Below, piece by piece: positions 7,530 through 15,730 of a DNA stretch of 59,195 bases. A program made the translations under genes and the position numbers. The notes beneath the pieces were generated by a model, which saw only the letters and a program-made list of their open reading frames with translations, ran no database searches and was not told the DNA's origin. Numbering within the stretch: the first letter of the stretch is position 1; every line of letters begins with the position of its first letter. This DNA is from Spirochaetota bacterium (GTDB lineage Bacteria > Spirochaetota > UBA4802 > UBA5550). The stretch covers positions 1 to 59,195 of the forward strand of contig JAFGBT010000051.1 of NCBI GenBank assembly GCA_016933025.1. Direction: 5' to 3'.

Positions 7530-9071
7530 TCAGGGGATCATGTGCGCAATCAAATTACGCAAGCGTGAATTTATTTCCGCGTCTGCGCTGCCTCCCAGCG
7601 AGGCTTCAATGAGCTCATCAAGCTGTTTCCCGCGAAGCATCTCACCGAGGGCCGTCGCAATTTTCACGCCGTCGATTCTACGCGCCGCGGCCGTAATTCC
7701 TTCGAGCACCCTTTTTTTTCTTATCGATTCGTTGCAGTTCCTTTTCGCGAATTCCCCTATATCCATAACAGGCACGCCGGAAAGGGGCAATCCCCGGCCA
7801 TTTAAAAGGCAAATATTCTTCAACCGATTGGATGAAATGAAATCTTCCGTTGAATGGCGGTACTGCATGAATGCTTTTCTCGTAAACCTCCCCCCTTCCC
7901 TGTAGCCGCCGCTCGAGGTAAGTATGTACCGGCAGTTGAACCCCTCGACCGTGGCAAACCGGTCATGAAAATAAACGGCATACCGCTTCTGGTACGCCGT
8001 CCCACGGGCGTATATTGCATAACCGGAAAATGAAAAATCGAGGCCTGTTATTCCAATGACCGAACAACCGGTTTTCATGCAGAGACTGACGGCGTCACCA
8101 GCCACGGTCCCCGTGGCGGAATCAATGGAGCCGATGGAACCGCCGGTGAGCTCTGATATCACCTGCGACAGGGGATGCGAATTCAGGGAGAGGTACCCCG
8201 CGACCCTTTGAATGACAGAGGGGTGAGATGATATGGAATGGACCACTATCGCGCTTCCCGGGCCGCCGTTCAGAAAATGCTCGTATACGTACGGCTGGGG
8301 ATCTATAGTGATGACAATGTCTGGCACAATGCCGCCCGCTCGCAGAGCCGGAAGCGCAGAGTCGACCGCTATGATAAAACACCTCTCCTGAAAGCGCCTT
8401 AGCTCGTCGATGTCCCCGTCGAGCGAAGCGCCCGAGGCGGCGATGACGGCCGGATAATCTTTCAGGAATCCAAAGAGGGCCTTGACCGGCACGGCGCTGC
8501 CCAGCAGGGTGATGTTCCTCACGATATTTCTCAGGTAAAGCGGGCCGAAGGCCTTTCGCGTGGCCATGTCGCCCGCCTTTTTATGGATCAGCTTTTCAAT
8601 CGACTTTTTTACCGTACTATAATACTCCCCGAACATCCGCATGGAAGCGGGGTGCTCGAGAACTGATATTCCCCGAACAGCATCCATATCGATTGCGCCC
8701 GCCAGCAATTCCTCGACTGCAACCGCGCTTTTTCCGGTAATCAGGGTTACCCGCGGCGACTCAACCAAAAACGATGTCAACCGGTTACGCGCAATGGCGC
8801 CGCCGATCCCGTCAATGACATCTATAAGAATGATTTGCGAAAAACTATCGATATTCTTTTTAGCCGGGAGGAGATGATAGCCAAGCCCCACTCCCAACAC
8901 TATCAGTACGTCAAACCGTGCGGGGTCAAACCTGTCATGATATGATTCCGCCTCGCGCTCTGGATCGACCCTGCTGTGTAGCGGCATCTCCCTATCGCCG
9001 TCCCTGACAATGATCGTATCAGGGCCCCTGCCGCTTTGCTCTATCCGATATGTGATTTCACTGAAATTCAT
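7530..9071 (-). CDS. Maf/DUF115 (MptE-like) motility accessory protein
   Basis: The 513-residue protein has an N-terminal Rossmann-like region (FDVLIVLGVGLGYHLLP near 53-69) and a central DUF115 region (about 190-380). The latter carries AVIAASGASLDGDIDELRRF, a DIVITIDPQPY segment and TGLDFSF. DUF115 proteins related to 6-hydroxymethylpterin diphosphokinase MptE include the motility accessory factors that glycosylate flagellin with nonulosonic acids. By analogy it would transfer a sugar to flagellar filament protein in the cytoplasm. No flagellin or sugar-biosynthesis gene lies in this window, so the substrate is inferred only. It has no signal peptide and no clear ribosome-binding site. Confidence 0.8.
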   Translation of the reverse strand: MNFSEITYRIEQSGRGPDTIIVRDGDREMPLHSRVDPEREAESYHDRFDPARFDVLIVLGVGLGYHLLPAKKNIDSFSQIILIDVIDGIGGAIARNRLTSFLVESPRVTLITGKSAVAVEELLAGAIDMDAVRGISVLEHPASMRMFGEYYSTVKKSIEKLIHKKAGDMATRKAFGPLYLRNIVRNITLLGSAVPVKALFGFLKDYPAVIAASGASLDGDIDELRRFQERCFIIAVDSALPALRAGGIVPDIVITIDPQPYVYEHFLNGGPGSAIVVHSISSHPSVIQRVAGYLSLNSHPLSQVISELTGGSIGSIDSATGTVAGDAVSLCMKTGCSVIGITGLDFSFSGYAIYARGTAYQKRYAVYFHDRFATVEGFNCRYILTSSGGYREGGRFTRKAFMQYRHSTEDFISSNRLKNICLLNGRGLPLSGVPVMDIGEFAKRNCNESIRKKRVLEGITAAARRIDGVKIATALGEMLRGKQLDELIEASLGGSADAEINSRLRNLIAHMIP

Positions 9072-9221
9072 ATATAATGACCGGAACTATTCGTCATACT
9101 GTAATTATCGACCTAATTTCATTAAATACTTACCCCGGGGAAATCCCGGGATACAACCGAAAAAACAGGTAATTCCCTCGATTCGTCCATGCCGGTCCCG
9201 GCGGTGTGAATTGTACGGCGT

Positions 9222-9253
9222 AATTGAAAAATCAGAAATTTTTCAATTTTTTT
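9222..9253. repeat. A/T-rich inverted repeat upstream of the trp promoter
   Basis: AATTGAAAAAT (9222-9232) and ATTTTTCAATT (9238-9248) form perfect 11-bp arms with a 5-nt loop and a T-run after them. It ends 12 nt before the trp -35 box. It could end upstream transcription, act as an UP-like element or bind a regulator. Confidence 0.45.
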
Positions 9254-9264
9254 GGTAATTTGGC

Positions 9265-9293
9265 TTGACGCAATAATCGTGTTTCTATATATA
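9265..9293 (+). promoter_or_regulatory. trp operon promoter (sigma70-like)
   Basis: TTGACG (9265-9270) and TATATA (9288-9293) are spaced by 17 nt, placing transcription start near 9300. This is 45 nt before the leader peptide start and right inside the palindromic operator-like site. Confidence 0.65.
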
Positions 9294-9321
9294 GTAACTA
9301 TGTTTCTATTCATAGAAACAT
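9280..9321. promoter_or_regulatory. Operator-like half-sites overlapping the trp promoter
   Basis: The half-site TGTTTCTAT occurs at 9280-9288 and 9301-9309, and inverted as ATAGAAACA at 9312-9320. The last two form a perfect palindrome, ATGTTTCTAT-TC-ATAGAAACAT (9300-9321). The direct copies are 21 bp apart, two helical turns. The sites cover the -10 box and the expected start point, as a repressor site would. The sequence does not resemble the E. coli TrpR operator. Confidence 0.6.
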
Positions 9322-9344
9322 GATATTCAAAATGGAATGATACA

Positions 9345-9404
9345 ATGAAACCGATGGTGACAGCACATGTCCAGTGGTGGTGGAACAGAGGGACATCCCG
9401 ATAG
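9345..9404 (+). CDS. trpL: trp leader peptide with three consecutive Trp codons
   Basis: A 19-residue ORF, MKPMVTAHVQWWWNRGTSR, starting with ATG at 9345 after a weak GGAA. The three TGG codons at 9375-9383 are the sensing element: a ribosome stalled there when charged tRNA-Trp is short would leave the downstream antiterminator strand (9404-9418) free. The peptide itself is expected to have no function. It precedes an intrinsic terminator (9437-9465) and trpE (9500). Confidence 0.85.
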   Translation: MKPMVTAHVQWWWNRGTSR

Positions 9405-9465
9405 GCGGACGCGTATTTAACATACATGGTCATGGTAAAAATGCGGCGCCCTGCCGCATTTTTTT
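9368..9465 (+). promoter_or_regulatory. trp attenuator (pause, antiterminator and terminator structures)
   Basis: The terminator is AAAAATGCGGC (9437-9447) paired with GCCGCATTTTT (9453-9463), an 11-bp perfect stem with a 5-nt loop and further T to 9465. A competing antiterminator can be drawn: GGCG (9404-9407) with CGCC (9447-9450), then 9410-9414 with 9441-9445 and 9416-9418 with 9437-9439. An early pause hairpin TGTCC (9368-9372) with GGACA (9391-9395) spans the Trp codons. This is the classical ribosome-stalling layout. Confidence 0.82.
9437..9465 (+). terminator. Attenuator terminator upstream of trpE
   Basis: A perfect 11-bp stem whose 3' arm ends in a T-run, 34 nt upstream of the trpE start. 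It follows the Trp-rich leader peptide. Confidence 0.85.
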
Positions 9466-9499
9466 ATTATCCAATGACATTACAAATGAGGAAAAGATT

Positions 9500-10978
9500 A
9501 TGCTGTACCCGACACTCCAGGAATTTATTGAGCTTTCCGGAAGATACCGGCGGGTGGTGGTATACCGTGAAATCGCAGGCGACCTTATCACGCCCATCAG
9601 CCTGTTGATCAATTTTTCAGACGAGGACCATCTCTTTCTTCTCGAAAGCGCCAATATTGATAAAAGCTTCTCGCGCTATACGTTCTTCGGCATACGTCCC
9701 CGCAGGGTCATAACCTTCCGGGAAGGCGTTCTGACCGTTGAATCGCGGGAATCCGGGATTGAACATCCCGACGTCAATCCCATTGAATACCTGGTCAACG
9801 AGCTCTCATCAGAAAATTCCTATAAAAACGCCGGCATGGGCAACTTTTGCGGCGGGTACGTCGGCTTCATCGGGTACGACATCGCCAACTACATGGGGAT
9901 ATTAAGGCAGAAGATACGCGAGGACGCAGTCAATCCCACTCTCGCCTTTTTCCAGGTGGACGAATTCTATGTCTTCGACAATCACATGGGAAAGCTCTAT
10001 GCCGCCTGCTCCATTCCAGCCGGCTCCGATCCCGAAGCCTCGTACCGGGAAGCCGCCGGCCGCACCCTGGAGATGGCCGCCGAAATACTCTACACCCGGA
10101 GGAAGTTTTTCCTCCAGGACGACGCAATGGAGCAGAAACAGGAATTCGGCAGGGAGGCGTACATTGAGGCCGTTGCGGCGCTCAAGGATGAAATCATCAG
10201 CGGAGAATGCATACAGGCAGTGCTATCCAACAAGTACGAGATTGAGTGCGCCGTGAATCCGATCAATCTCTACCGGCTGCTGCGTAATATCAATCCATCG
10301 CCCTACATGTTCTATATTAAAATCAGGGATGAAGTTCTGTGCGGGACCTCCCCGGAAGTTCATCTTAAAATACAGGACCGGACTGCCATACTCAAACCGA
10401 TAGCCGGCACCTACCGCATTGACGGCGGCGATGTCGGGGAGATCACAGCGCGGCTGCTCGCCGATGAAAAGGAGCGGGCTGAACATCTTATGCTCCTTGA
10501 CCTCGCGCGTAACGACCTCTACACCGGGTGTAAAACCGACACGGTCAAGGTCGTCAGCTCGTTCTCCCCTGAAGTATATTCGCACCTGATCCATATCGTT
10601 TCCGAGGTACAGGGGCAGATGCGCGACGATATATCCCCGCTCCGGCTTTTCTGCAACACCTTCCCCGCAGGAACCGTATCGGGAGCGCCCAAGGTGCGGG
10701 CCATCGAGCTCATTGACCGTTATGAAAAGTCTCCCCGTGGATTCTACGCGGGGTGCGCCGGTTACTTCTCCTACAGCCAGGATATCGACACCTGCATCAT
10801 CATCAGGAGCGCCTTCGTCAGAAAGGACCGGGTCATCCTGAGGGCGGGTGCCGGCATCGTCTACGACAGCGTACCGGAAAAGGAATACCTGGAGGTGGGC
10901 AACAAGCTGGGCGCCCTGTTCCAGGCGCTGCAGAAAATCAACACGCTGGAGAAACAGAATGTATTTACTGATCGATAA
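9500..10978 (+). CDS. trpE: Anthranilate synthase component I
   Basis: Catalyses chorismate plus ammonia (from TrpG) to anthranilate, the first step of Trp synthesis. The 492-residue protein has the N-terminal feedback region with LLESANIDKSFSRYTFFG and the chorismate-binding core: IAGTYRIDGGD, EHLMLLDLARNDL and FPAGTVSGAPKVRAIELID. I place the start at the ATG at 9500, 8 nt after GAGG. An in-frame GTG at 9374 would put coding sequence through the leader peptide and terminator, so I reject it. It overlaps trpG by 20 nt, suggesting translational coupling and balanced subunits. It is expressed through the attenuator upstream. Confidence 0.96.
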   Translation: MLYPTLQEFIELSGRYRRVVVYREIAGDLITPISLLINFSDEDHLFLLESANIDKSFSRYTFFGIRPRRVITFREGVLTVESRESGIEHPDVNPIEYLVNELSSENSYKNAGMGNFCGGYVGFIGYDIANYMGILRQKIREDAVNPTLAFFQVDEFYVFDNHMGKLYAACSIPAGSDPEASYREAAGRTLEMAAEILYTRRKFFLQDDAMEQKQEFGREAYIEAVAALKDEIISGECIQAVLSNKYEIECAVNPINLYRLLRNINPSPYMFYIKIRDEVLCGTSPEVHLKIQDRTAILKPIAGTYRIDGGDVGEITARLLADEKERAEHLMLLDLARNDLYTGCKTDTVKVVSSFSPEVYSHLIHIVSEVQGQMRDDISPLRLFCNTFPAGTVSGAPKVRAIELIDRYEKSPRGFYAGCAGYFSYSQDIDTCIIIRSAFVRKDRVILRAGAGIVYDSVPEKEYLEVGNKLGALFQALQKINTLEKQNVFTDR

Positions 10979-11528
10979 TTACGATTCCTTCACCTACAAC
11001 CTCTACGCCCTCTTCAGTGAATGCGGGGCAGAGCTTGATGTCGTGAAAAACGACGTCTTCACCCCGGCCGACCGGTACGAGGGTATCATCATATCCCCAG
11101 GCCCTTCATCGCCAAAAAATTCCGGCACTACGCTCCGGTATATCCGGGAATACCTTGGCCGCAAGCCGTTTTTCGGGGTCTGCCTGGGAATGCAATCGAT
11201 CGCCTATTCGATCGGCTATGGCATCGTGAGGGCGCGCACCGTGAAGCACGGCAAGCTCGACGAAATCTCGGTCACCAGGCCTTCCGTCATTTTCGGCGGC
11301 CTGCCGGACAGCTTCTCCGCAGTGCGCTATCATTCGCTCGCTGTGGATATCGACGACCGCTTTGTCACGTCACGCTCCAAAAACGACGGGACGGTCATGT
11401 CCATAGAGGACAGGGAAAGAAAATTTTTCGGGGTTCAGTTCCATCCTGAATCGATTCTTAGCGACTTCGGCGAAAAAATCGCGCGGAATTTTCTGTATTT
11501 CACGGAGACAACCGGGCAAGACGCATAA
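10959..11528 (+). CDS. trpG: Anthranilate synthase component II (glutamine amidotransferase)
   Basis: The 189-residue class I glutamine amidotransferase hydrolyses glutamine and passes ammonia to TrpE. It begins MYLLIDNYDSFTYNLY. The nucleophile Cys lies in FFGVCLGMQ, and the His-Glu pair in FHPESILSDFG. The ATG at 10959 lies 20 nt inside trpE; a longer reading with an Arg/Trp-rich N terminus is only trpE in another frame. It is not fused to trpD, unlike E. coli. In some bacteria this subunit also serves PabB; no pab genes are seen here. Confidence 0.95.
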   Translation: MYLLIDNYDSFTYNLYALFSECGAELDVVKNDVFTPADRYEGIIISPGPSSPKNSGTTLRYIREYLGRKPFFGVCLGMQSIAYSIGYGIVRARTVKHGKLDEISVTRPSVIFGGLPDSFSAVRYHSLAVDIDDRFVTSRSKNDGTVMSIEDRERKFFGVQFHPESILSDFGEKIARNFLYFTETTGQDA

Positions 11529-11551
11529 TATCAATCTAACAGGAGCACACT

Positions 11552-12562
11552 ATGGACCGGCTCGTAAAAAAAATCAACTCTGGGGAAAAATTGAGTTTTG
11601 ATGAGGCACAGGAGCTGTTCGACTCCATGGTACTGGGGAGCCTCAGCGAACCCCAGATCGCCTCGGCCCTCATTGCCATGAAACTGCGGCACGAAACCGT
11701 CGATGAACTGGCCGCCCTGGCGGTCACCCTCGACCGCCACAAGAAGAGGCTCGCGCCCGGCACGAACGATACGGTCGACACCTGCGGTACCGGCGGCGAT
11801 GGCAAATCCACCGCCAATATATCCACAGCTTCAAGCGTCATTCTCTCCGCCATGGGGGCCCGGGTCGTCAAACACGGCAACACCGCGCAGAGCGGGGTGG
11901 TCGGCTCGGCCGATATCCTGACCGGCCTGGGCATGGACCTCGACTACGCCGGATCGTCCCCGGAGGAATTTTTCGCCAGGCACGGCTACGTCTTCATGCT
12001 GGCGCCCAAGTACCATCCTGCGCTTAAGGGGATCGGGAAAGTGCGGAGGGAGCTGAAGGTTCCCACCATATTCAACTTTGTCGGGCCCCTGATAAACCCG
12101 GCCGACCCGACCTACCAGGTCATCGGCATCAGCAGGAAGGACCGGCTCGAATTCATCGCGCAGGTCATCGGGAAAATCGGGAAGCGAAACATCACCGTCT
12201 ACGCTTCACGCGACGGCTTTGACGAGGTGTCGTCGCGCGACACCACAGAATGCATCTTTATCGGTGACGGCGGCAATCGACGGTTCAGCATCGATCCGTC
12301 AGAGTTTTTCGAACCTTTTGACATGCCGGTCGTCAAAAACATGGACGACGCCAAAAAGCTCTTCGTAGGCGGCCTTACCGGCGACGACAAGCAGATGGCC
12401 GCCCTGTTTTCCCTGAACGCCGCGCTCGCTCTCAGGACCATGGGGCAATACGGGCTGCAGGAAGGCTACGCCCTCGCGAAAGAGCGCATAGCCGACGGCA
12501 CGGTCGGACGGAAACTGGAAGAACTGCTGGGCGCTGCGGTCACACGCGAGGCGGCGGTATAG
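11552..12562 (+). CDS. trpD: Anthranilate phosphoribosyltransferase
   Basis: Transfers phosphoribose from PRPP to anthranilate, the second step. The 336 residues are normal for the family. The PRPP/Mg site DTCGTGGDGKSTANISTASS lies near residues 76-95, and the anthranilate-contacting KHGN and later RRELKVPTIFNFVGPLINPA segments are intact. AGGAG lies 7 nt before the ATG. It follows trpG by 23 nt. Confidence 0.96.
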   Translation: MDRLVKKINSGEKLSFDEAQELFDSMVLGSLSEPQIASALIAMKLRHETVDELAALAVTLDRHKKRLAPGTNDTVDTCGTGGDGKSTANISTASSVILSAMGARVVKHGNTAQSGVVGSADILTGLGMDLDYAGSSPEEFFARHGYVFMLAPKYHPALKGIGKVRRELKVPTIFNFVGPLINPADPTYQVIGISRKDRLEFIAQVIGKIGKRNITVYASRDGFDEVSSRDTTECIFIGDGGNRRFSIDPSEFFEPFDMPVVKNMDDAKKLFVGGLTGDDKQMAALFSLNAALALRTMGQYGLQEGYALAKERIADGTVGRKLEELLGAAVTREAAV

Positions 12563-12572
12563 GACAGTCAAA

Positions 12573-13322
12573 ATGTATCTTGATACGATTATTGAAAACA
12601 AGCGTGAAGAAATCAAGGCCCTGACGCGGGCAGATGTACAGCGAAGCAAACCGGTGCTGAATCCCCGCTACTACCTGAAAGAAAAACCGATCATCGCGGA
12701 GATCAAGAAGGCCTCCCCTTCCCGCGGCGTCATCAGGAACGACATTGACGTCACGGCCCTCGCTCGTTTCTACGAACAGGGGGGTGCCGGCGCTGTGAGC
12801 GTTTTGACCGACAGCCGTCATTTCCAGGGGAGCTTCCGGTACCTGTCCGACATAGCGAAACAGGTGAAGCTCCCCCTTCTCTGCAAGGACTTCATCCTGA
12901 GCGAAATTCAGATCGACAACGCCTTTGCGCACGGCGCGGATTTCATCCTCCTCATCGCCGCGGCGCTTAACATCAGGGAGCTGAAAATCCTGTCCGCGCG
13001 GGCCGCCCGCTATTCGATGAAGGTGCTCTACGAGATCCACGAGCCGGATGAGTTCGAAAAAATACGGTGCCTCGACCCGGAACTAGTCGGCGTCAACGCC
13101 CGCGACCTGAAATCATTCATCATCGACAGGGAAAAAGCGGCGCGGACCATCGACTCGCTTACAGGGGATTTCCTGATAGTGGCGGAAAGCGGTATCGAGA
13201 CGCCTGAAGATATCGTGCGCTTCAAGAGCGCCGGGGCCGGCGCCTTCCTCATCGGCACCTCCCTGGTAACGGCGGATGATCCCGTTGCCAAGCTTTCCGA
13301 ATTTTACGGGGCGGTGAGATGA
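12573..13322 (+). CDS. trpC: Indole-3-glycerol phosphate synthase
   Basis: A TIM-barrel enzyme of 249 residues that closes the indole ring from CdRP with loss of CO2 and water. Signature segments are IIAEIKKASPSRG (catalytic Lys), LLCKDFILSEIQI, GADFILLIAAAL, VGVNARDLKSF and VAESGIETPED. It is a stand-alone protein, not fused to TrpF. It begins 10 nt after trpD and overlaps trpF by 4 nt (ATGA). Confidence 0.96.
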   Translation: MYLDTIIENKREEIKALTRADVQRSKPVLNPRYYLKEKPIIAEIKKASPSRGVIRNDIDVTALARFYEQGGAGAVSVLTDSRHFQGSFRYLSDIAKQVKLPLLCKDFILSEIQIDNAFAHGADFILLIAAALNIRELKILSARAARYSMKVLYEIHEPDEFEKIRCLDPELVGVNARDLKSFIIDREKAARTIDSLTGDFLIVAESGIETPEDIVRFKSAGAGAFLIGTSLVTADDPVAKLSEFYGAVR

Positions 13323-13867
13323 GCATCTTCGTTAAGGTGTGCGGTATAAGGACCAGGGAGCAGATCGACTGGGCCGTGGATATCGGGTATTCGGCCATCG
13401 GCGTGGTGCTGTACCCGGAGAGCGCGCGGTTCTGCCCTCCCGATCACGCACGCGAGCTGGCCGATTACGCCCGGGGTAGAATCACCTCGATCGCCGTCGG
13501 CGTCACCCATGATGAAGTGGCCGCCTGCTATGATGATTTCGACTTCGTGCAGATATACGAATACCGGGACGATCCGCGGTGCATCTACGCCGGGACCGGC
13601 GAGCCGCCGGGCCGGGGCTTCCCCTTCTTCATCTACGACTCAAGCAGGGGAACCGGCAGGTTCGACGACCTGCCGTCCTGGCTCCACGGCTTCAAGGAGA
13701 AGCTCGTCATATCGGGCGGGCTTACGCCGGACAACGTCGCGGCCGCGATCAAAGCATACCGCCCCTATGGCGTCGATGTCTCAAGCGGCGTGGAAATAAT
13801 TCGCGGTGTTAAGGACCGCGGACTGATGCATACATTCATGAACGAGGTGACACATGCGATCAAATAA
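13319..13867 (+). CDS. trpF: Phosphoribosylanthranilate isomerase
   Basis: Isomerises phosphoribosylanthranilate to CdRP. The catalytic Cys is in [11 protein letters not shown] near residue 8 and the catalytic Asp in [15 protein letters not shown]; the phosphate-binding [12 protein letters not shown] and GVDVSSGVE loops are present. At 182 residues it is shorter than most TrpF (about 200-210), with shortened barrel loops but no missing catalytic part. It overlaps trpC by 4 nt and trpB by 14 nt, so the three are very probably translated together. Confidence 0.94.
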   Translation: MSIFVKVCGIRTREQIDWAVDIGYSAIGVVLYPESARFCPPDHARELADYARGRITSIAVGVTHDEVAACYDDFDFVQIYEYRDDPRCIYAGTGEPPGRGFPFFIYDSSRGTGRFDDLPSWLHGFKEKLVISGGLTPDNVAAAIKAYRPYGVDVSSGVEIIRGVKDRGLMHTFMNEVTHAIK

Positions 13868-15026
13868 GGGATTCTACGGGGACTACGGCGGGCAGTTCGT
13901 GCCGGAAATCCTCATACCTGCCCTCGACGAGCTGGAGAGGGCATATAACGATTTCAACGGCAACCCCGGGCTGATGGACGAATTTTACCGCTACCTCGGC
14001 GAGTACGCCGGAAGGCCCACGCCGATCTACCACGCGAAAAACCTCTCGGAAAAATACGGGTTCGACTGCTACCTCAAGCGGGAAGACCTCCTTCACACCG
14101 GCGCCCACAAGATTAACAACACGATCGGCCAGGCGATGCTCGCCCGGCACATGAAAAAGAAACGCATCATCGCCGAGACCGGGGCGGGTCAGCACGGCGT
14201 CGCCACCGCGACCGCGGCTGCGCTCTTCGGCCTCAGGTGCCGCATCTATATGGGGAGCGTCGATGTTGAACGGCAGATGCCCAATGTCAGGAAGATGAAG
14301 CTCCTGGGGGCCGAGGTGATCCCGGTCGAGGAGGGGCTCCGGACGCTCAAGGACGCTATCAGCGCCTCCCTGAGAGACTGGGTGACCAACGTGGAGGACA
14401 CTCACTACCTCCTGGGAACGGTAGCGGGGCCGCACCCCTTTCCGGAAATGGTGGCATCCTTTCATGCCATCACCGGCCGGGAGGCTCTCGAACATTTCCA
14501 GGGCATGGGGTTCATGCCGGACACCGTGGTCGCCTGCGTGGGAGGCGGGAGCAACGCCATGGGGATCTTCCAGGGTTTCCTCGACATGCCACTCGTGAAG
14601 CTGGTCGGGGTCGAGGCCGGCGGCCGGTCTCTCGGTCCTGGCGACAACGCGGCCACGCTCACGCAGGGAACGCGGGGTATATTCCAGGGCGCGCTGTCGT
14701 ACCTCCTTCAAGATGCATACTGCCAGGTGCAGGACGTACATTCCGTGTCAGCCGGGCTCGATTACGCAGGCATCGGCCCCCAGCACTCGTACCTGAAAGA
14801 CGCGGGCCGCGTCGTCTACACCAGCGTCTTTGACGACCGTGCCCTCAATGCCTTCCATGAGCTCACGAGGCTCGAGGGAATAATTCCGGCGCTTGAGCCG
14901 TCCCATGCGCTCGCGTGGGCGCTCGACAACGCCGGCGGGCTTGGCGGGACACGCGTTCTGGTGAACCTTTCGGGCCGCGGCGACAAGGACCTTGACATCA
15001 TCGAAAAACAGGGAGGGACGCAATAA
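13854..15026 (+). CDS. trpB: Tryptophan synthase beta chain
   Basis: This PLP enzyme joins indole and serine to make Trp. The 390 residues include [10 protein letters not shown] near the N terminus, the PLP lysine in [19 protein letters not shown], the [14 protein letters not shown] segment read here as [19 protein letters not shown], and the phosphate cup [12 protein letters not shown]. It is of the normal TrpB1 type that pairs with TrpA. Its stop codon shares one base with the trpA start. Confidence 0.96.
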   Translation: MRSNKGFYGDYGGQFVPEILIPALDELERAYNDFNGNPGLMDEFYRYLGEYAGRPTPIYHAKNLSEKYGFDCYLKREDLLHTGAHKINNTIGQAMLARHMKKKRIIAETGAGQHGVATATAAALFGLRCRIYMGSVDVERQMPNVRKMKLLGAEVIPVEEGLRTLKDAISASLRDWVTNVEDTHYLLGTVAGPHPFPEMVASFHAITGREALEHFQGMGFMPDTVVACVGGGSNAMGIFQGFLDMPLVKLVGVEAGGRSLGPGDNAATLTQGTRGIFQGALSYLLQDAYCQVQDVHSVSAGLDYAGIGPQHSYLKDAGRVVYTSVFDDRALNAFHELTRLEGIIPALEPSHALAWALDNAGGLGGTRVLVNLSGRGDKDLDIIEKQGGTQ

Positions 15027-15730
15027 TGAAAGGGATATACCTTGCCGGGGGGTATCCGGACATCGACACCTTTACTGAATCGGCACGCGCGGTCGTAGCA
15101 TCGGGCTTCGATTTCATCGAAATCGGGATACCATTCAACGATCCTATCGCGGACGGACCCGTGATTGCCCGCGCGATATACGACTCCATCAGCAGCGGCG
15201 TGACCCCCGCTCAGGTGATGAAATGCATCGCCGGCTTCAATCATGCGCAAATAAAAAAATACGCGATGACGTACGCCAATATCATTTATTCGTTCGGCAT
15301 CCGGAAATTCTCGGAAGAGATGGCGGGATATCTTGACGGCGTCATTATCCCGGACCTTCCCAACAGGATGGCGCGCCTTTTTTACGACAGCGGGTTTGAA
15401 ATACCCATCGTACCGTTCGCCACGCTGGAAACGCGTGAATCGGACATCAAAATGATGAACGAATCGGCAAGCGATATCATTTATTTTGTCGGCTTGAGGG
15501 GGATCACCGGCGCCCGGTCGGACTTCACCTCTCCCGAGCTCCTGGACAAAATCGGTATGATAAAAAAGAACACGGAGAAAAAAGTCATCATCGGCTTCGG
15601 AATAAAGAACAGCATAGATGCCGGGAAGGCTATGGCAATCGCCGACGGCTATGTGGTGGGGACTGAGGCTGTTCTGCGCCAGAATGACCCGGCGGAGCTT
15701 AAAAAGTATCTCGGGTCCCTGAGGCAATGA
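15026..15730 (+). CDS. trpA: Tryptophan synthase alpha chain, short divergent form
   Basis: Cleaves indole-3-glycerol phosphate to indole, which passes to TrpB. The two catalytic residues are present: Glu in FIEIGIPFNDP and Asp in PIADGPVI. At 234 residues it is about 30 shorter than E. coli TrpA (268). The N terminus starts almost at the first barrel strand ([12 protein letters not shown]), the VIIPDLP strand replaces the usual VADVP, and loop 6 reads GLRGITGARSD. It overlaps trpB by one base (TAATG) and is the last gene of the operon. Operon position and catalytic residues make the call secure despite the divergence. Confidence 0.92.
   Translation: MKGIYLAGGYPDIDTFTESARAVVASGFDFIEIGIPFNDPIADGPVIARAIYDSISSGVTPAQVMKCIAGFNHAQIKKYAMTYANIIYSFGIRKFSEEMAGYLDGVIIPDLPNRMARLFYDSGFEIPIVPFATLETRESDIKMMNESASDIIYFVGLRGITGARSDFTSPELLDKIGMIKKNTEKKVIIGFGIKNSIDAGKAMAIADGYVVGTEAVLRQNDPAELKKYLGSLRQ

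Noticed and set aside
9122..9433. A 103-codon minus-strand ORF over the trp leader.
   Set aside because: It is antisense to the promoter, operator and leader peptide, has no ribosome-binding site and no protein-like composition.
9374..9499. An N-terminal extension of TrpE from GTG 9374.
   Set aside because: It would run through the leader peptide and the terminator hairpin, has no family similarity, and ATG 9500 has a proper ribosome-binding site.
13860..15727. Long minus-strand ORFs (about 300 codons each) opposite trpB and trpA.
   Set aside because: They are shadows of GC-biased third positions in genes whose function is certain.
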